Positions 11,995 to 28,414 of a DNA stretch of 64,000 bases are shown piece after piece; within the stretch, counting starts at the first letter, position 1; each line of letters opens with the position of its first letter. A program made the position numbers and the translations under genes. The DNA comes from Chlorophyllum brunneum. Its lineage: Eukaryota; Basidiomycota; Agaricomycetes; Agaricales; Agaricaceae. The notes under the pieces were generated by a model. That model was given only the letters and a program-made list of their open reading frames with translations. It did no database searches and was not told the origin of the DNA. The stretch lies in contig OY756149.1 in the NCBI GenBank assembly GCA_963576785.1, positions 1,922,001 through 1,986,000 on the forward strand, read 5' to 3'.

Positions 11995-12908
11995 ATGCCT
12001 GAAGAATTCAACGCCAATGTTCCCCTAGCTCAGTCGGATGCTGTGAAAACACTCAGGAAGATTATCAACCCAGATGTGATTAGCACATGGGACGATGCAT
12101 GGCAAGTGCTCCGCCCTGGTCGATATGGCCTTTCGGAGTTGATACAAAACCCTCCAGGAAGGCAAATGTGACACCATGGGATGCGGGAAGCATCCAACCA
12201 CCTCTCAAAGAGGCCGTTGAAATTAATGCTGACGGCATTGAATGGCCTAAATCTGGGCGCGCCCTCGTTCCAGGATGTGGTTCTGTGAGTAGTATTCGGC
12301 ACTGTTCCTCCTCCAACTAAGCCTTTGGGACAGGGATTTGACGTCGTATACATAGCGTCCACTCTTGGATTGAGTGCCATCGGACTCGATTCCGCGCAAA
12401 TTGCAGTCGACAAAGCTACTGCGTACACTGCATTTCTCCCCTATCACGATATGCCCAGCTTATAATGATTGCAGGCTTATCAGAGACAATCCCCTCTCCA
12501 AGGGAAAAGCAACATTTGAAGTCGCTGATTTCTTCTCTTACCAGTCCAGCGAAGGTTTTGACATCATATATGATTATACGTGAGGAAATTACTTCCTGAC
12601 TCTTCGCCTCATTGGACCCACCCTGATGACTCGATTTTAGTTTTTTCGTTGCTATTGCACCCTCACGCCGCAACGAGTGGGGGAAGAAGATGGCGGAACT
12701 CATCAAGCCGGGTGGATATCTTATCACCCTAGTCTTTCCGATTGATCCACCAACGGACTTAGGCCCACCTTTCTATGTCCGACCTGAGCACTACAACGAG
12801 CCTCTTTCTTCCACGTTTGAGAAAGTCGTCGATAGGGATCCGGAGACGTCTGCACCAGCACATGCTGGGCGTGAGAGACTGGTAGTTTGGAGAAGAAAAG
12901 CAGATTAG
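11995..12908 (+). CDS. Thiol/halide methyltransferase (TPMT family, HTMT-like)
   Basis: SAM-dependent methyltransferase predicted to methylate thiols and/or halides. Spliced order: MPEEFNANVPLAQSD, DAWQ joined to ANVTPWDAGSIQPPL (HTMT signature PWDxGxxxPxL), ALVPGCGSGFDVVYIA (SAM motif I), GLDSAQIAVDKA, FDIIYDYTFFVAIAPSRR, MAELIKPGGYLITLVFPIDP and GPPFYVRPEHY, ending VVWRRKAD. About 245 aa, the usual size. Four short introns. Plant and fungal homologues (HOL/HTMT) make CH3Cl/CH3I or methylate thiols; which applies here cannot be read from sequence. It lies directly upstream of AAO1 on the same strand, and its 3' end was copied with the AAO duplication (16566-16740). Confidence 0.85.
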
Positions 12909-13163
12909 CTTAACAAATTCACCTTCATAAACGGAGAATATTTCTGTTAATCCACAACGCGTGGCCTTATGGAGCACCATCCCCGAAATAATATGATTGC
13001 TTCACTCCCAACGTCCACTCGGGTCCATTCGCGGATTTGTCAGCTCCTTTAGTAGTATGGTTTTGAGCGAGCGTTGATCGGTTTGATGGTTCTTGAGGCA
13101 ATGCTACGGTTCCGTCCCGTTGTGGGTGGGTTACGCAGGATGCACGGCACGAATTCGTAGGCG

Positions 13164-13169
13164 TATAAA
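13164..13169 (+). promoter_or_regulatory. TATA box of AAO1
   Basis: TATAAA 43 bp upstream of the AAO1 ATG. The same motif and spacing occur at AAO2 (17065), within a shared, nearly identical proximal promoter. Confidence 0.6.
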
Positions 13170-13211
13170 GGTACCTCTAGTTATTGTTCTTGTGAGCCAT
13201 TCTTACTCTTC

Positions 13212-15448
<2,237 letters not shown>

Positions 15449-16565
15449 TTTCATAAGACATGACTGCGTGTCAGAGCCCTCGCTTTGGTGGCCGATGATC
15501 ATGCAGCTCACTAGCTGGGTACAAACGGCTAGAAGTGTTATTTATCGGTTGATATAGCACATTGAATATAATCAGATTAATGTCGAAGAGATTTGCAACA
15601 CAATGCATTAGGAAGTGGAAGAGCGGGGCTGACCAACAGACTTACACCGCCCTTGGTTCAACCGATGGGCGTGGCGTGCTCACACATTATTTGGTACACT
15701 CAATGCTTGGATGATTGTGAATTGAAAAGTCAGATGTTTATAGTTGTGGAACCACCTGTAAGTCTGTGACCAACAGATATCTACGGCACATGAGAAGTCC
15801 AAGGATGGTTTTTCGCGCATGCGTGATTGACCGATTTCGGGTTCAGGTATAGCTGTTTCCTCATATCGCCTTGAGCCTCTGAGCTATTAGCCCTTGGAAT
15901 TCTTTCAGGTTGTGTCTACAGGGTTCTTGCGATTTTCTGGTGCCAAATTGCTTAGAAATGGAATGGATTTATCACAACAAAGGTGTATTTGTACTTATTT
16001 GTCTACAGTCTTGATAAGTGACTCCAAAAGTGCCACCTTTAGCTCCAACAATCTCTTGGTTGGTAGGTGGGGGGAAGTATACTTAATGCAGTAGAGGCAT
16101 GTTACTATATGAGGGACGTATTAATGGGAAGGCTTTTGGGATTTAGACCCAAAAACTTTCACATTTGGTATTATGTATGAAATAGAACTAATTGGTACAC
16201 TGAAAAAGGATGGGAGAGACCCCTGTCAAGCAAGGGAATATAGATATTATTTGATAGTGGTGTTCTGCACCATATGCTCAAGGATATGATGTGTTTCTTC
16301 TAGCTGTACATCCCAATTTATTTGTAGTTGCTTGTCTATAGTCTTAACAGGCCATAGGCAAATAGGTACAAATATATTCTTGTTGTGATAAATCCACAAA
16401 AGAATTCTAAATTACATTTCGGGCTTTCACCCAATATCTTGTTGCCTAGACCTCTCAATGCTCACTGTATTCAGTAAATTGACTACCTTTTATACATCTC
16501 ACCAACTTCACGAAGATGCATCTCGAACACAGATAGGGGTGGCCATGCTGAGCATCTGAAAGTGA
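15449..16565. other. AAO1 downstream spacer with inverted-repeat element
   Basis: No gene. The first about 230 bp match the sequence downstream of AAO2 (about 19348-19570), so the duplication extends past the coding region. AT-rich DNA with an inverted repeat follows (15965-16395). Confidence 0.6.
15965..16395. repeat. Inverted repeat, possible MITE-like element
   Basis: Left arm 15965-16008 and right arm 16356-16395 are imperfect reverse complements about 40 nt long. Both read ggatttatcacaacaa in the outward-to-inward direction, then (t)atttgtac(c/t)tatttg. The loop is about 350 bp, AT-rich and without an open frame. Similarity seems to extend weakly outward (AATTnnTAGAA). I could not define target-site duplications, so transposon identity is unproven. 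Confidence 0.5.
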
Positions 16566-16740
16566 TTACAAAGTTTCCAATTGATCCACCAAGAGACTTA
16601 GGCCTGCACTTCTATGTCTGACCTGAACACTACAACAAGACCTCCACCTTTGAGAAGGTCGTCAATAGGGATCCAGAGAAGTCTGCACCAACACATGTTG
16701 GGCTTGAGAGACTGGTATTTTGGAAAAGCAGGTGGATTAG
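16566..16740 (+). pseudogene. 3' fragment of the thiol/halide methyltransferase gene
   Basis: Aligns with the last exon of the methyltransferase gene (about 12731-12908). Shared words include attgatccacca, gacttaggc, cttctatgtc, gggatcc(g/a)gaga and gagagactggta. It lacks all upstream exons and has an in-frame stop where the parent has Arg (cga to tga within FYVRPE). The homology continues through the 3' flank into the AAO2 promoter, so it is the left edge of the duplicated block. Confidence 0.85.
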
Positions 16741-17064
16741 TTTAGGCAAACTCACTCTCACAAACGAAGAATATATCTGTTAATACATGACACGTGTGGT
16801 AATGGAGTGCCATCCTCGAAATAACATAATTGTTTCACTCTCAACGCCCACTCCGGTCCATTAATTCATTCCACGGATTTGTCGCCACAAATGGATTACA
16901 TGACTGCGCAGAGCTTACATCCATGCACAGGGATTCTTATCATTGAGAGAAGTTCCTTTAGCAGTATGGTTTTGAGCGAGCGTTAATCAGTCTGATGACA
17001 ATCTGCCGGTGTCCGGCCCAGCATGATCATACGCAGTACGCACGGCACGAACGGGTCGTAAGAG

Positions 17065-17070
17065 TATAAA
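17065..17070 (+). promoter_or_regulatory. TATA box of AAO2
   Basis: TATAAA 43 bp upstream of the AAO2 ATG, identical in context to the AAO1 promoter, apart from a few changes further upstream. Confidence 0.6.
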
Positions 17071-17112
17071 GGTACCTCCAGTTATTGTTCTTGTGAGCCA
17101 TTCTTACTTTTC

Positions 17113-19347
<2,235 letters not shown>

Positions 19348-20609
19348 TTCGGCAAGACGTTAGAGCCTCCTCCCCGGCGGCCGACGACCATGCAGCCCAC
19401 CGGCTGGGTACAAACGGACAGGACTACTATATATCGGTTGATATCGGACATTAAATGTAATCAGATTTGTGTTGAAGGGATTCTGAACACAGTACATCGG
19501 AGGAAACCGGGCTTTCCAACAAACCTACACAAACCACTCTTGGTTCGGGCACCCGTAGGCGTACTCAAGTATTCAGCACACTCAAGACTTGGCTGGTTGT
19601 GGCTTGAGATTCAGCGGAGCCAATCAGGATTTCAGTCGACCCCGAGCTATGGAGCCTCTTTCAACAACGGGGACAAGTCACTCGGGAACATAGTGCCCTC
19701 CCGTAACTCTCACTCAAGAAATCAGCCATCCAGGCATGGTAAGCGACGGGTGTAGATATGCACAGTGTGACTGCCTCGTGAGAACATAGCGCGGAAGGAA
19801 AAGTCGTATGTCGTCGCATATCTCGACAATTACGTCCCATTCGCCATGAACGACTAGCCGACTGATTCCTGCCTCGAACCCAAAAACTCCAAAATCCAAC
19901 CCCAGCGCGGTTCCAGGAATTTGGGAGCTAGTGAGTTTACAGTCCCCCACCCGAGTTCATCCTGTGTCGAATAAAGGGCCAAAGATGAGTGGTCCGCCAC
20001 ACATAAACTAAGGACATCACGATCCCGGTACCTCCAGCACGCTATAGAGGAACAAAGTCCAGTGGGCACAGCTACAGTCGCTGAGTCGGGAACTTGACCA
20101 TTTTCTTCACGGAGGGCTCCGTAGAATAGTCATGAGGAATTTTAAATGTGACTAGATGTCCAGAAAATACGTAGAATTGTCGTGCTCTCTGCGTTGACAA
20201 GGGGAAAAGATCGAGTAGTTCCCAAAAGGGAACGGAGGTTGATAACCAGAGGTATAACACACAGGGGATTCCACTCATTATCCCATCCAGAAGAAACTGT
20301 CAGAATAACTGACCATCACTTTGGTCTGATTGTTATATCCTTCCTTATGATAGAATAGCATCGTTGGCGAAAATTGCCTTTTATGTCAGCGGGGAACACC
20401 TCCAAACCAAGGACGACGGTAACGGGTTGGACACTAATTCGCTCAGTGGAACGCACATGGACTACTCCCAGGTCACACGGGCTGAGGTCTCTGTAGTCTG
20501 CGAGAGAAGAACGTATCCAGAGGGTGAAGAGAACCTGTTAAGAAGGGAGGAGAGAAACTGTGAGCCTGTATGATGTATTATAATTCAGAGTAAGAACCCG
20601 GGGAGCGCC
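19348..20609. other. Spacer downstream of AAO2
   Basis: The first about 220 bp are the AAO2 copy of the AAO1 3' flank. A stretch at about 19520-19665 recurs in diverged form at about 28995-29145, beyond the transposon, suggesting a third copy of this flank. No gene seen. Confidence 0.5.
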
Positions 20610-21110
20610 GATTTGGTGATCCGGAACGTTGAAGTTTAACCCCCGAATTGGACAGAGACTGTCTTGACAGCCTCAAAAGAGATTTTGTACTCTGGTATCG
20701 GAGATTACCACGGGTTGAAAACCCCCAGTATCCCGAACATGTTACACAATCCTAGTGTGGCACGAAGAAACATGGACATTGACCATACTTTGAGTGTTGA
20801 TCCAGACCTTCAACAAACCGCTTTCGAAATCTGGAACACGAACAAACCCGGACCTTATGTCGAGATGGTCGAATCCGGCCATCTCATATGCCAGATGACG
20901 CACCCATCTCAAGAGGTTGGGTGATTCTTCTTCCAGAAAGAACTCTGCACATCCCGAGCTCATCTTGGGTGTAAGTAGCTTTACTACCACTCAGACAACA
21001 GATAGTGACTATTGCCTGTACAGGCATCTACTTCTTTCTACAATGTTGCCATCCTGATAGTCAGTACCGCATTTCGTGAGTTACGACGTAGTATGCCAGG
21101 ACATATAGAG
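20610..21110 (+). pseudogene. Truncated AAO pseudogene
   Basis: Matches the middle of AAO2 (about 18170-18835): atccggaacgttgaagtt, cctcaaa(g/a)gag, tctggtatcggagatta, cacaatcctagtgtgg, gaaatctggaacac and the intron containing gcctgtacaggcatct. It has stops (gaagtttaa), a deleted GMC signature 2 (SAGSIGTPHILL missing) and lacks both the 5' half and the His-containing 3' end. Its right side stops a few tens of bases before the DNA transposon at 21165. Confidence 0.85.
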
Positions 21111-21164
21111 ACAAGCCAGTGGCACGAAGCACGGGCTTAGACATTTCGACAATTATTGCAAGTA

Positions 21165-21191
21165 CAGTCGACTCCCTCCTAACCCATAGCC
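21165..21191 (+). repeat. Left terminal inverted repeat of the DNA transposon
   Basis: 27 bp beginning cagtcgactc and ending taacccatagcc. It pairs with 28671-28697 with two mismatches and abuts a TA target duplication. Confidence 0.85.
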
Positions 21192-21727
21192 CTCGGTGGA
21201 CGGTCCCAGGGTATGGGTTATCAGGGAGTATGGGCTTTGAGAAGCAAGCAAAAATGTCATTCGAAAAATCTTGAAAAAATCACGAAAAATCACGAAAAAT
21301 ATATAGACTTTGTATTTGAAGTTAAAAAAAAGTAATTAATGCAGTAGGATACTCGTTTGAGGGAAAGAGATTAAGACCTCTGAAAAAAGTTAGTTAGAAG
21401 AGTGTTTTCCAAGCCTCTACTTTGATCAACACGAATCTTCATGTTGAATGATAACAAAAGGGCTTCCATCTTCCGAGAAACTGGGTCATTTGAGTCCTCT
21501 ACATATCTACGGATGGTTGACACTGCCTTGAGCACGTCACAATGAGTTGGGCAAGGGTCAATGGGGGCATCTTCAATATCATCTCCTCCATTGATCACGG
21601 CATTCTCACGAGCTGTGGTTGCATCCATAACTGCTTGATAGATCTCCCTATCAGTTGTCTCTGTCAAGACATGGGATTCACCTTCTGGGTTAAGAATAGA
21701 CTCAATGTCCATTCGGTTTGTTTGCTG

Positions 21728-22026
21728 TGTAAAATAGACAAACACATGCCGACGAGTGTTCGGGTGTAAACGAGCTGCAAGAAAAGGAGTGATGTCATTT
21801 TGTAATGACTCAGTGAATTTCTTCAATTCCGGTAATGTCTCAGCTTTGGTATATAGTCCTCGCATTCCCTGTTTGACACCTTAGTCTTCGCACTTCAAGA
21901 CTGAGGTGAGCTTCTCATTTATTCTGTACAATAAGCTACCTAACCTTGTACTTGTAGCATAAATCTTTCAGATATAGTAATATAAGTCAGTTTTCACACT
22001 TCGAGACTGAGCGTAAATCTTTCAGG
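21728..22026 (+). repeat. 5' LTR of the Copia element
   Basis: 299 bp, begins tgtaaaatag and ends aaatctttca. Differences from the 3' LTR are mainly transitions at CpG or former CpG sites. Confidence 0.92.
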
Positions 22027-22093
22027 TTATGGGCCCTGCCCCATTGTTATACTAAAGTAAAACTAGTGCTGCAAAGTGAAAGCTATTACCATC

Positions 22094-25000
22094 ATGTCAA
22101 GTTCGATGGCTGTTAATGATGTTTTACCACCCAATGTGCCTATATTGGACATTTCGGGGTCGAACTGGGCAATGTTTCAATTGCGGTTCCAAATAGTTGT
22201 TCGAGAAAAAGGTTTATGGGGTCATTTCGATGGGACAACTCCTTGTCCCATACTTTCTTCACAAGTACTGACACCTGTACCAACAAGTATCCTGCCAGCT
22301 CATCCATCAACTCCTGCACAAATTCCCTTACCCCCATCTCTGCCTTTAGTTTCACTTGATGACACCGAGTTGTAGGACTGAAATGAGAGTATTTCTCAGG
22401 TGCTGCTTGCTCAGCAAATCCCAGACTCTACACTTGTTGTTGTTGCCTCCTATCCCACAGTTCAGCAAATATGGGAAGTAGTTTTCAAGGAATATACTTA
22501 CAAGAGTGACTACTTGCAAGCAAACCTCCATCAGGAGTTCATGGCTTCATGATGTCCGGCTGGAGGTGATGTTTGAGTATTCTTGACTAACTTGAGGGTG
22601 AAAAAGTCCGAGTTATTGGCTGTCAGTGTTCATATTAGCAATAATGAATATTAAAGTGCCATAATTCAGTCTCTACCTTGATGGCTATCAACTTTTGCAT
22701 CCAATAAGTTATTAGCTGCTTGTCTTCACTCATCCCTCAACAAAACCATTGATCCAGATCTACTCATCATAATAATATGTAATGAATGGGATTGTACATG
22801 CCGTTTTTCCAAAAAGACAACTAAACCTGAGGGAGATGATGCTCTTGGAGTCAAAGCTAAAAAGAAAGGAAAGGGTAAAGTGAATGCCAAAGAAAAAGGT
22901 AAAGAGAAGGAAAAGAAAAAGGGTCCTTGCTAGATTTGCAGAGGGGAACACTTGAAGAAAGATTGTCCCAAGTAGAAGGATAAAAAAGAGGAGGAATCTA
23001 AGAAAGATCAGTCTACTAGTGCTGATGTAGCAACAGAAGGAGGTGATGATGACAAGTTATTTGCTGTGGATATTGAGGAAGTAGGAAAAACTAGTTAGTT
23101 AGCAGCTAGAGTCAAAATCTTTGACTCAGGATCTTTTTGACACATTTCACCTTATCAAGATATGTTCACGATGTTTGCATCAACCCAACCATATACATTA
23201 CAAACAGCTAATCGACAACAATTTAGTGCAATTGGAAAAGGAGAAGTAAAGCTTGATTTACTAAATAGAGACTTGAAATCACAGTTAAATCTCTAAGACA
23301 TTCTCTATTCACCTGAAGCAAGTTATATACTGATTTTGATTGGCTGTTTGGACAAAAAAGGCTTCACGACCATGTTCAGAGATGGGCATTGTATAATCTG
23401 AAACTCAGATAGTGTTCATGTAGTGGAAATCCCTTGAAATAATAAGAGATTATACAAGTTAGTCAACAATAACTATGATAAGGTCAATATTATGACCGAA
23501 TCACTCACCAAAGATGTATTACACTGCAGCCTTGGTCATATCTCACCTATGGCTGCCAAAAAGCTTGTTAGAGATGGGCTGGTTACTAGGTTAAACCTAA
23601 GCAAAGTTGAATCCAGGAATATATCTTGTAATTCTTGTGCTTATGCTAAAGCTACTCATTTGCTAATTGTGAAGATCTGCCAGGGTGCCAGAGCAATGAG
23701 AGTTGGTGAGAAAGTACATACCAATATTTGGGGACCAGCAAAAGTAGCAACATGAAAAGGACAGCATCACTATATTACATTCACTAATGATTATTTACGG
23801 TGGATATACGTGGAATTCCTATCCCAGAAGTTGGATGCTTTTGAGGTATACAAACAATATGAGACTTGGATGGAAACCCAATTCAATACTCATATCAAGG
23901 TACTTCATTCAGACCAAGGAGGAGAGTATATGTCTGAAGAGTTCCAGACTTATCTCAAAACTTGTAGTATAGAAACAAAACTTACTGTTCATGATACTTT
24001 CCAGCATAATGGAATTGCAGAATGTCGAAATCATACAATTATTGAGTGTGTTTGAGCTTTAATCCATTTAAGCAGTCTTCCAAAATCCCCTGGGCAGAGG
24101 CTGTGGCACATGTTGTATGGTTGATGAATTGAACTAGAACCAAGGCTGTTGAGGGAATAACACTATTTGAAGTCTTGTATAACCAAAAGCCTTACCTGGG
24201 AAACATACAAGAGTAGAGTGATGAGGTATGGGTTCACTAAACCAGAGGGAATAAGCTTGGACTATGGGCAAAGAAAGGATGTTGGTTGGGATTTGATTCA
24301 GAAAGTAATGGATCTAGGATTCTATTCCCTGATACCAGAACAATCAAAATTGAACAAAATTTTCAATTTATCAAGGGAAACACTAACCTAGAACTTGAGG
24401 GAGAGCTGGTTGTTATTTCACAAATCCCTCCCACCTCTGTGATTCCCACCAGAAAACTACTGGAACCTTTAACCATACCCAAATTACCAAGTGTAGGGAC
24501 TCCAACCCAAGCTAAATCACCATTGCTACTAGTTAAACCAACAGCCATAGAATCACCAGCAAATATCCCTTCAGAAATCCCAGAGTTGCCTAGTCTACTT
24601 GTGGCTTTGCATCCAGTAAGGAAGAAAATTCCTAGTCAAAAAGCATATGATATCCTTGAAGGAAAAGCTATCACCATTGCAGAAGAATTCAACTAGGAAA
24701 AAGTTCATACTTTAGTATCTAAGATAGAAGAAATGGAAGCTTTAGAACCTCATACCTGACAAGGACTACATAGAAAGATTACTGGCCATTATGGAAGAAA
24801 GTGATGGAGGAAGAATTGACTACATTGAATACTGCCGGCACCTGGGAATTAGTTGATAATCTACTTGGCATCAATGTCATGGGATCAAAATGGGTTTTCA
24901 AGGCAAAAAAGGATGCAGCAGGAAATATTGTCCACTATAAAGCTTATCTGGTGGCCTAGGGATTTTCACAAGTACCTGAAGTTGATTATTTCAACGCTTT

Positions 25001-26280
25001 TGCACCAGTAGCTTGACTCTCATCAATCCAAACCATACTTGCTATTGCTACTGCCAAAAATCTTGAAATCCATCAAATAGATATCAAGGAAGCTTACCTA
25101 AATAGTAAATAAAATAATGACAAAATTGTCTATATGCATCAACCTTCCGGTTTCCCTGACTCTACTTATCTCTGTTATGTCTGTCATCTCAAGAAAACAC
25201 TTTATAGTCTTAAACAATCTGGAAGACGCTAGTACCAATGTCTCTATGAAATTCTCATTGACAACCTAGGATATTCACATTATAATGTCAACCATGCAAT
25301 CTTTTTTCATTTTGTCCAAGCTAACTTAGTTATTATCCTTGTCCATGTGGATGACTGTACTTTTGTGGCAACAAAACTTAGATTCATTAAGGAGTTGAAA
25401 GAAAGGATGAATGAATTTGTAGAGGTGACAGATCTCGGAGAAATTCATTGGCTCTTAGAGATTGAAATTTGAAGAAATCAAGAGGAAGGCAAGTTATATA
25501 TGTCTCAATGGTCATACATTGATTTGTGTCTTCAGTGATATGGTTTTGAGGATGCTAAACCAGTTAGCATTCCTATGGATCCATCCATTCATTTCTCTAC
25601 CAATCAATCACCAAAATCAACTGCCAAAACCACTTGCATGACTCGTATTCCCTACCAAGAAGCTGTAGGTTCACTTATGTATGCAGCAATTGCTACTCGA
25701 CTAGATATTGCCTTCGCAATCCAAGTCCTTTCAAAGTTTTTGAAGAATCCAGGAGAAGAGCATTGGAAGGCCATAAAGAGAGTTTTCAGATATTTGAAAG
25801 GCATGAGAGAGCTGTAGCTAACCTTTGGAGGTCAAGGAGATGCTCTAGAAGGTTTTGCTGATGTAGATGGGAACATGGCTGAAGATTGACATACAACTTC
25901 AGATTTTGCATTCATCATCAATAGTGGTGCCGTTTTATGAAGTGCAAAATGCCAAGAAATCATTACCCTGTCCACTATGGAATCAGAGTATGTAGCTACA
26001 ACTCATGCTGCAAAAGAAGCCTTGTAGCTTTGTTCACTTATCTCTCAGATTTACAGAGTAACCCTTTCCACCACACTACTCTTCTCCAACAATCAATCTA
26101 CTATTTTGCTTATAAAGGACCATAAGTTTCATGGTCATACAAAGCATATTGACATCTACTACCACTTTATTTGATGGGTAGTTGAAGAAGGAAAAAATCC
26201 ACTTAATCTATTGCTCCACTAGGAAAATGATTGCAGATACCTTAACAAAAGCCTTACCTTCACCCAAGGTGAAGTACTTT
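22094..26280 (+). pseudogene. Copia gag-pol remnant
   Basis: Gag starts MSSSMAVNDVLPPNVPIL with GSNWAMFQLRFQ. A CCHC knuckle at about 22927-22970 reads C*ICRGEHLKKDC, with a stop at the second position. Integrase: HCSLGHISPMAAKKLV, CNSCAYAKA, HSDQGGEYMSEEFQ and DTFQHNGIAECRN (about 23492-24055). RT: WVFKAKKDAAGN, IHQIDIKEAYLN, YMHQPSGF and ILVHVDDCTF (catalytic VDD, about 25343-25370). RNase H region: SLMYAAIATRLDIAFA and TLSTMESEYVA. At least ten in-frame stops occur, most at positions where related elements have Gln, Arg or Trp (CAG, CGA, TGG changed by one transition). No functional product is possible. Confidence 0.9.
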
Positions 26281-26317
26281 ACAAATGAGCTCGGGCTTGT
26301 TGCGGTTTGGGGGGGAG

Positions 26318-26614
26318 TGTAAAATAAACAAACATATACTGATAAGTGTTTGGGTATAAATGAGCTGCAAGAAAAGGAGTGATGTCATTTTGTAATGACT
26401 TAGTGAATTTCTTCAATTCTGGTAATGTCTCAGCTTTGGTATATAGTCCTCATGTTCCCCGTTTGACATCTCAGTCTTTGCACTTCGAGACTGAGGTGAG
26501 CTTCTCATTTATTCTGTACAATAAGCTACCTAACCTTGTACTTGTAGTGTAAATCTTTCAGGTATAGTAATATAAGTCAGTTTTTACACTTCGAGATTGA
26601 GCATAAATCTTTCA
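26318..26614 (+). repeat. 3' LTR of the Copia element
   Basis: 297 bp, begins tgtaaaataa and ends aaatctttca. Preceded by a polypurine tract and followed by the tgctg target duplication. Confidence 0.92.
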
Positions 26615-28066
26615 TGCTGCAGTACCCCTGTTGCAACCAAATCATCCAGTGCAGCCTTAACCTGCCTTTCTGTATCAGCAACAGATTCCACTTGCAATAG
26701 TAAATTGTTGAGAAGTGAAGAGATAGGAATCAAGGGCTGGATGGCAGAAGATGAGGAAAAATCTGTCTCTGGTAAGATCCTGGCTTTTTGCCAATAGTTT
26801 CAGATAGTTGTAGTGTCAACATCATGCCATGCAAGATTTGCAAGACATATGGCCTGTAGCTGATTTATTTCATAGATTTTGGCTGGTAAAAATCCTTCAT
26901 TATAGCAATCAACAGCTCATTGGATAAATCTGGCATGGTTGAGCTTTAAAGCAATGAATAATGCCTTGATCTTTGGGCTAGACATGGCTGGTGAGGTTTG
27001 GTTCAAAATTCTCAATGCAAATATTCTGAAGATTTTTGGAAATAATATGGCCAGGAAAGTTATCCTGAAGGAGAAGAATCTTCTATCTCCTCTCCTGAAG
27101 TTTTCGATCCCATTCTTCAATCCACTCTTGATATAGGTAAGAGGTCATCCATGCCTTTGCATTACTTCAGTAATGGAATCCCAGTTGTTTATCTGTCTTC
27201 CTCTTGAAAGCCTGTGGCTTTGTTGCCTTGCCAATCACAAAGGGGTAAAGTTTCTTGGATCCATCAGCATTTGACATGAATGCATATGTTATTCTAATTT
27301 TCTTGTTCTTGACCCCTGATTGTTTACAATCTGATAAGCCTCAATTGGGTACTATTCTAAGTGTCAACATTAGTGACAAAGTCAAAGATTAAAAGCTAGG
27401 TGTGTACCCATAGAAAAGTCCTGTTTTATCCATATTAAAAATATCCTGTAGCTCATAACCCCACTTCTTGATAAGTTCTTGGATCTGTTTCCTTTCTCTC
27501 TCTACTGTCTCAACACTTGATGATGTAGCTTCCCCATGTCTCTTAATTTCTTGCAATCTATTTCTCTCCTTAAAACAAGTCAACCACCCATCACTCAACT
27601 TTAACCTCTCATCTTCAGGAATTCCCACCAAGTTTGCAAAAGTTGTCCATTTCTGATGAAGCACTTCTCTGGTAAGCAGAAGATTGTCATTCATTGCTTT
27701 TGAAACCCGGAGGTCCATCATCTCTGAAATTTCTGGGTGTTCTGTTTGCCAAACTCACTTGGTATTTCAATGGCACTTCCTGTCTGCCTGCACCCATTGC
27801 TCATGCCAGCCACCTTCAAATTTGAGCCAAGATAAGACAAGTGGCTGTTTAATTCGAAGATTGGGGTAAATGGCATCAAAGTGTTTTACTGTTGCACTTT
27901 GGTTCTTTTTATTTTTGTGGTACCAATCAAGAATTTCAATCTGTTGAGCAAGTGTTGCATTTTCTTTCTTTGTGAAAACAAGAGCCAAGGCAACAGGCTG
28001 ACTAGAGGTCTGTTTAGGTTCTTTGGTTTGCTTTTTATAGTCAGAACCTTTAGAAAGGAATGTTAG

Positions 28067-28414
28067 TCAATGCCTTCTATGACTAAGAACATAAAATTTT
28101 GTATACTTCCATTTGCTTCCTGTAACCTTCATTAACTCCCCTGCCCACTCCTTTAGCTTTGTCACAATTGCCTTTCCATTTTCATCAAGCCTTTTGAAAC
28201 CTCTTTCATAGTCTGAGGCTTTTTTAAGGTCATACAGAATATATTCTTTCTCAACTGTATTTGCTTTATTGTCCAACCATCTCTCATCAGCAGAAGAATT
28301 GGATTCTCTCCATGCTAGCTTCAATGTTAAAGCATCTTTCCAAACCTTGATTTTTTTCGAAAATTTGTCAAGACCTTTCTTAAGAATGTCAAGAGCATGA
28401 GGTTTTGGAGCCAT
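28067..28414 (-). CDS. Unrecognised 115-aa open frame inside the DNA transposon
   Basis: Open minus-strand frame MAPKPHALDILKKGLDKFSK ending YVLSHRRH, rich in Lys and predicted helical. It sits between the right TIR and the transposase N-terminus, in the same orientation as the transposase. It could be an accessory product of the element, a captured host fragment or a spacer that happens to be open. No family was recognised. Being open over 115 codons inside an otherwise stop-ridden element is mildly notable. Confidence 0.35.
   Translation of the reverse strand: MAPKPHALDILKKGLDKFSKKIKVWKDALTLKLAWRESNSSADERWLDNKANTVEKEYILYDLKKASDYERGFKRLDENGKAIVTKLKEWAGELMKVTGSKWKYTKFYVLSHRRH

Larger units (their letters stand above)
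21728..26614 (+). mobile_element. Ty1/Copia LTR retrotransposon, degenerate
   Basis: 4,887 bp with LTRs at 21728-22026 and 26318-26614, both TG...CA, flanked by a perfect 5-bp target duplication tgctg (21723-21727 and 26615-26619). A purine-rich polypurine tract (gggggggag) abuts the 3' LTR, and the 5' LTR is followed by ggttatgggcc as presumed primer-binding site. The internal order gag, zinc knuckle, integrase, RT, RNase H is Copia type. Inserted into the transposase of the surrounding DNA transposon. Confidence 0.93.
21371..27988 (-). pseudogene. pogo/Tigger-type transposase, split by Copia
   Basis: Reading on the minus strand. N-terminal HTH piece (27988-27767, MALVFTKKENATLAQQIEIL). Second HTH/CENP-B-like piece (27721-27389) with WTTFANLVGIPEDERLKLS and GWLTCFKERNRL, leading to NMDKTGLFY (first catalytic Asp). 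Then KILLLQDNFPGH (second Asp) and NLTSHVQPKDQGIIHCFKAQ at about 27080-26930. The C-terminal part resumes across the Copia insertion as TNRMDIESILN...LLTNFF (21727-21371). Several stops interrupt the right part, so the gene is dead even without the insertion. These motifs match Tigger/pogo DDE_1 transposases. Confidence 0.82.

Noticed and set aside
12030..12428. Minus-strand 132-codon frame
   Set aside because: Antisense shadow of the thiol/halide methyltransferase exons; no family motif.
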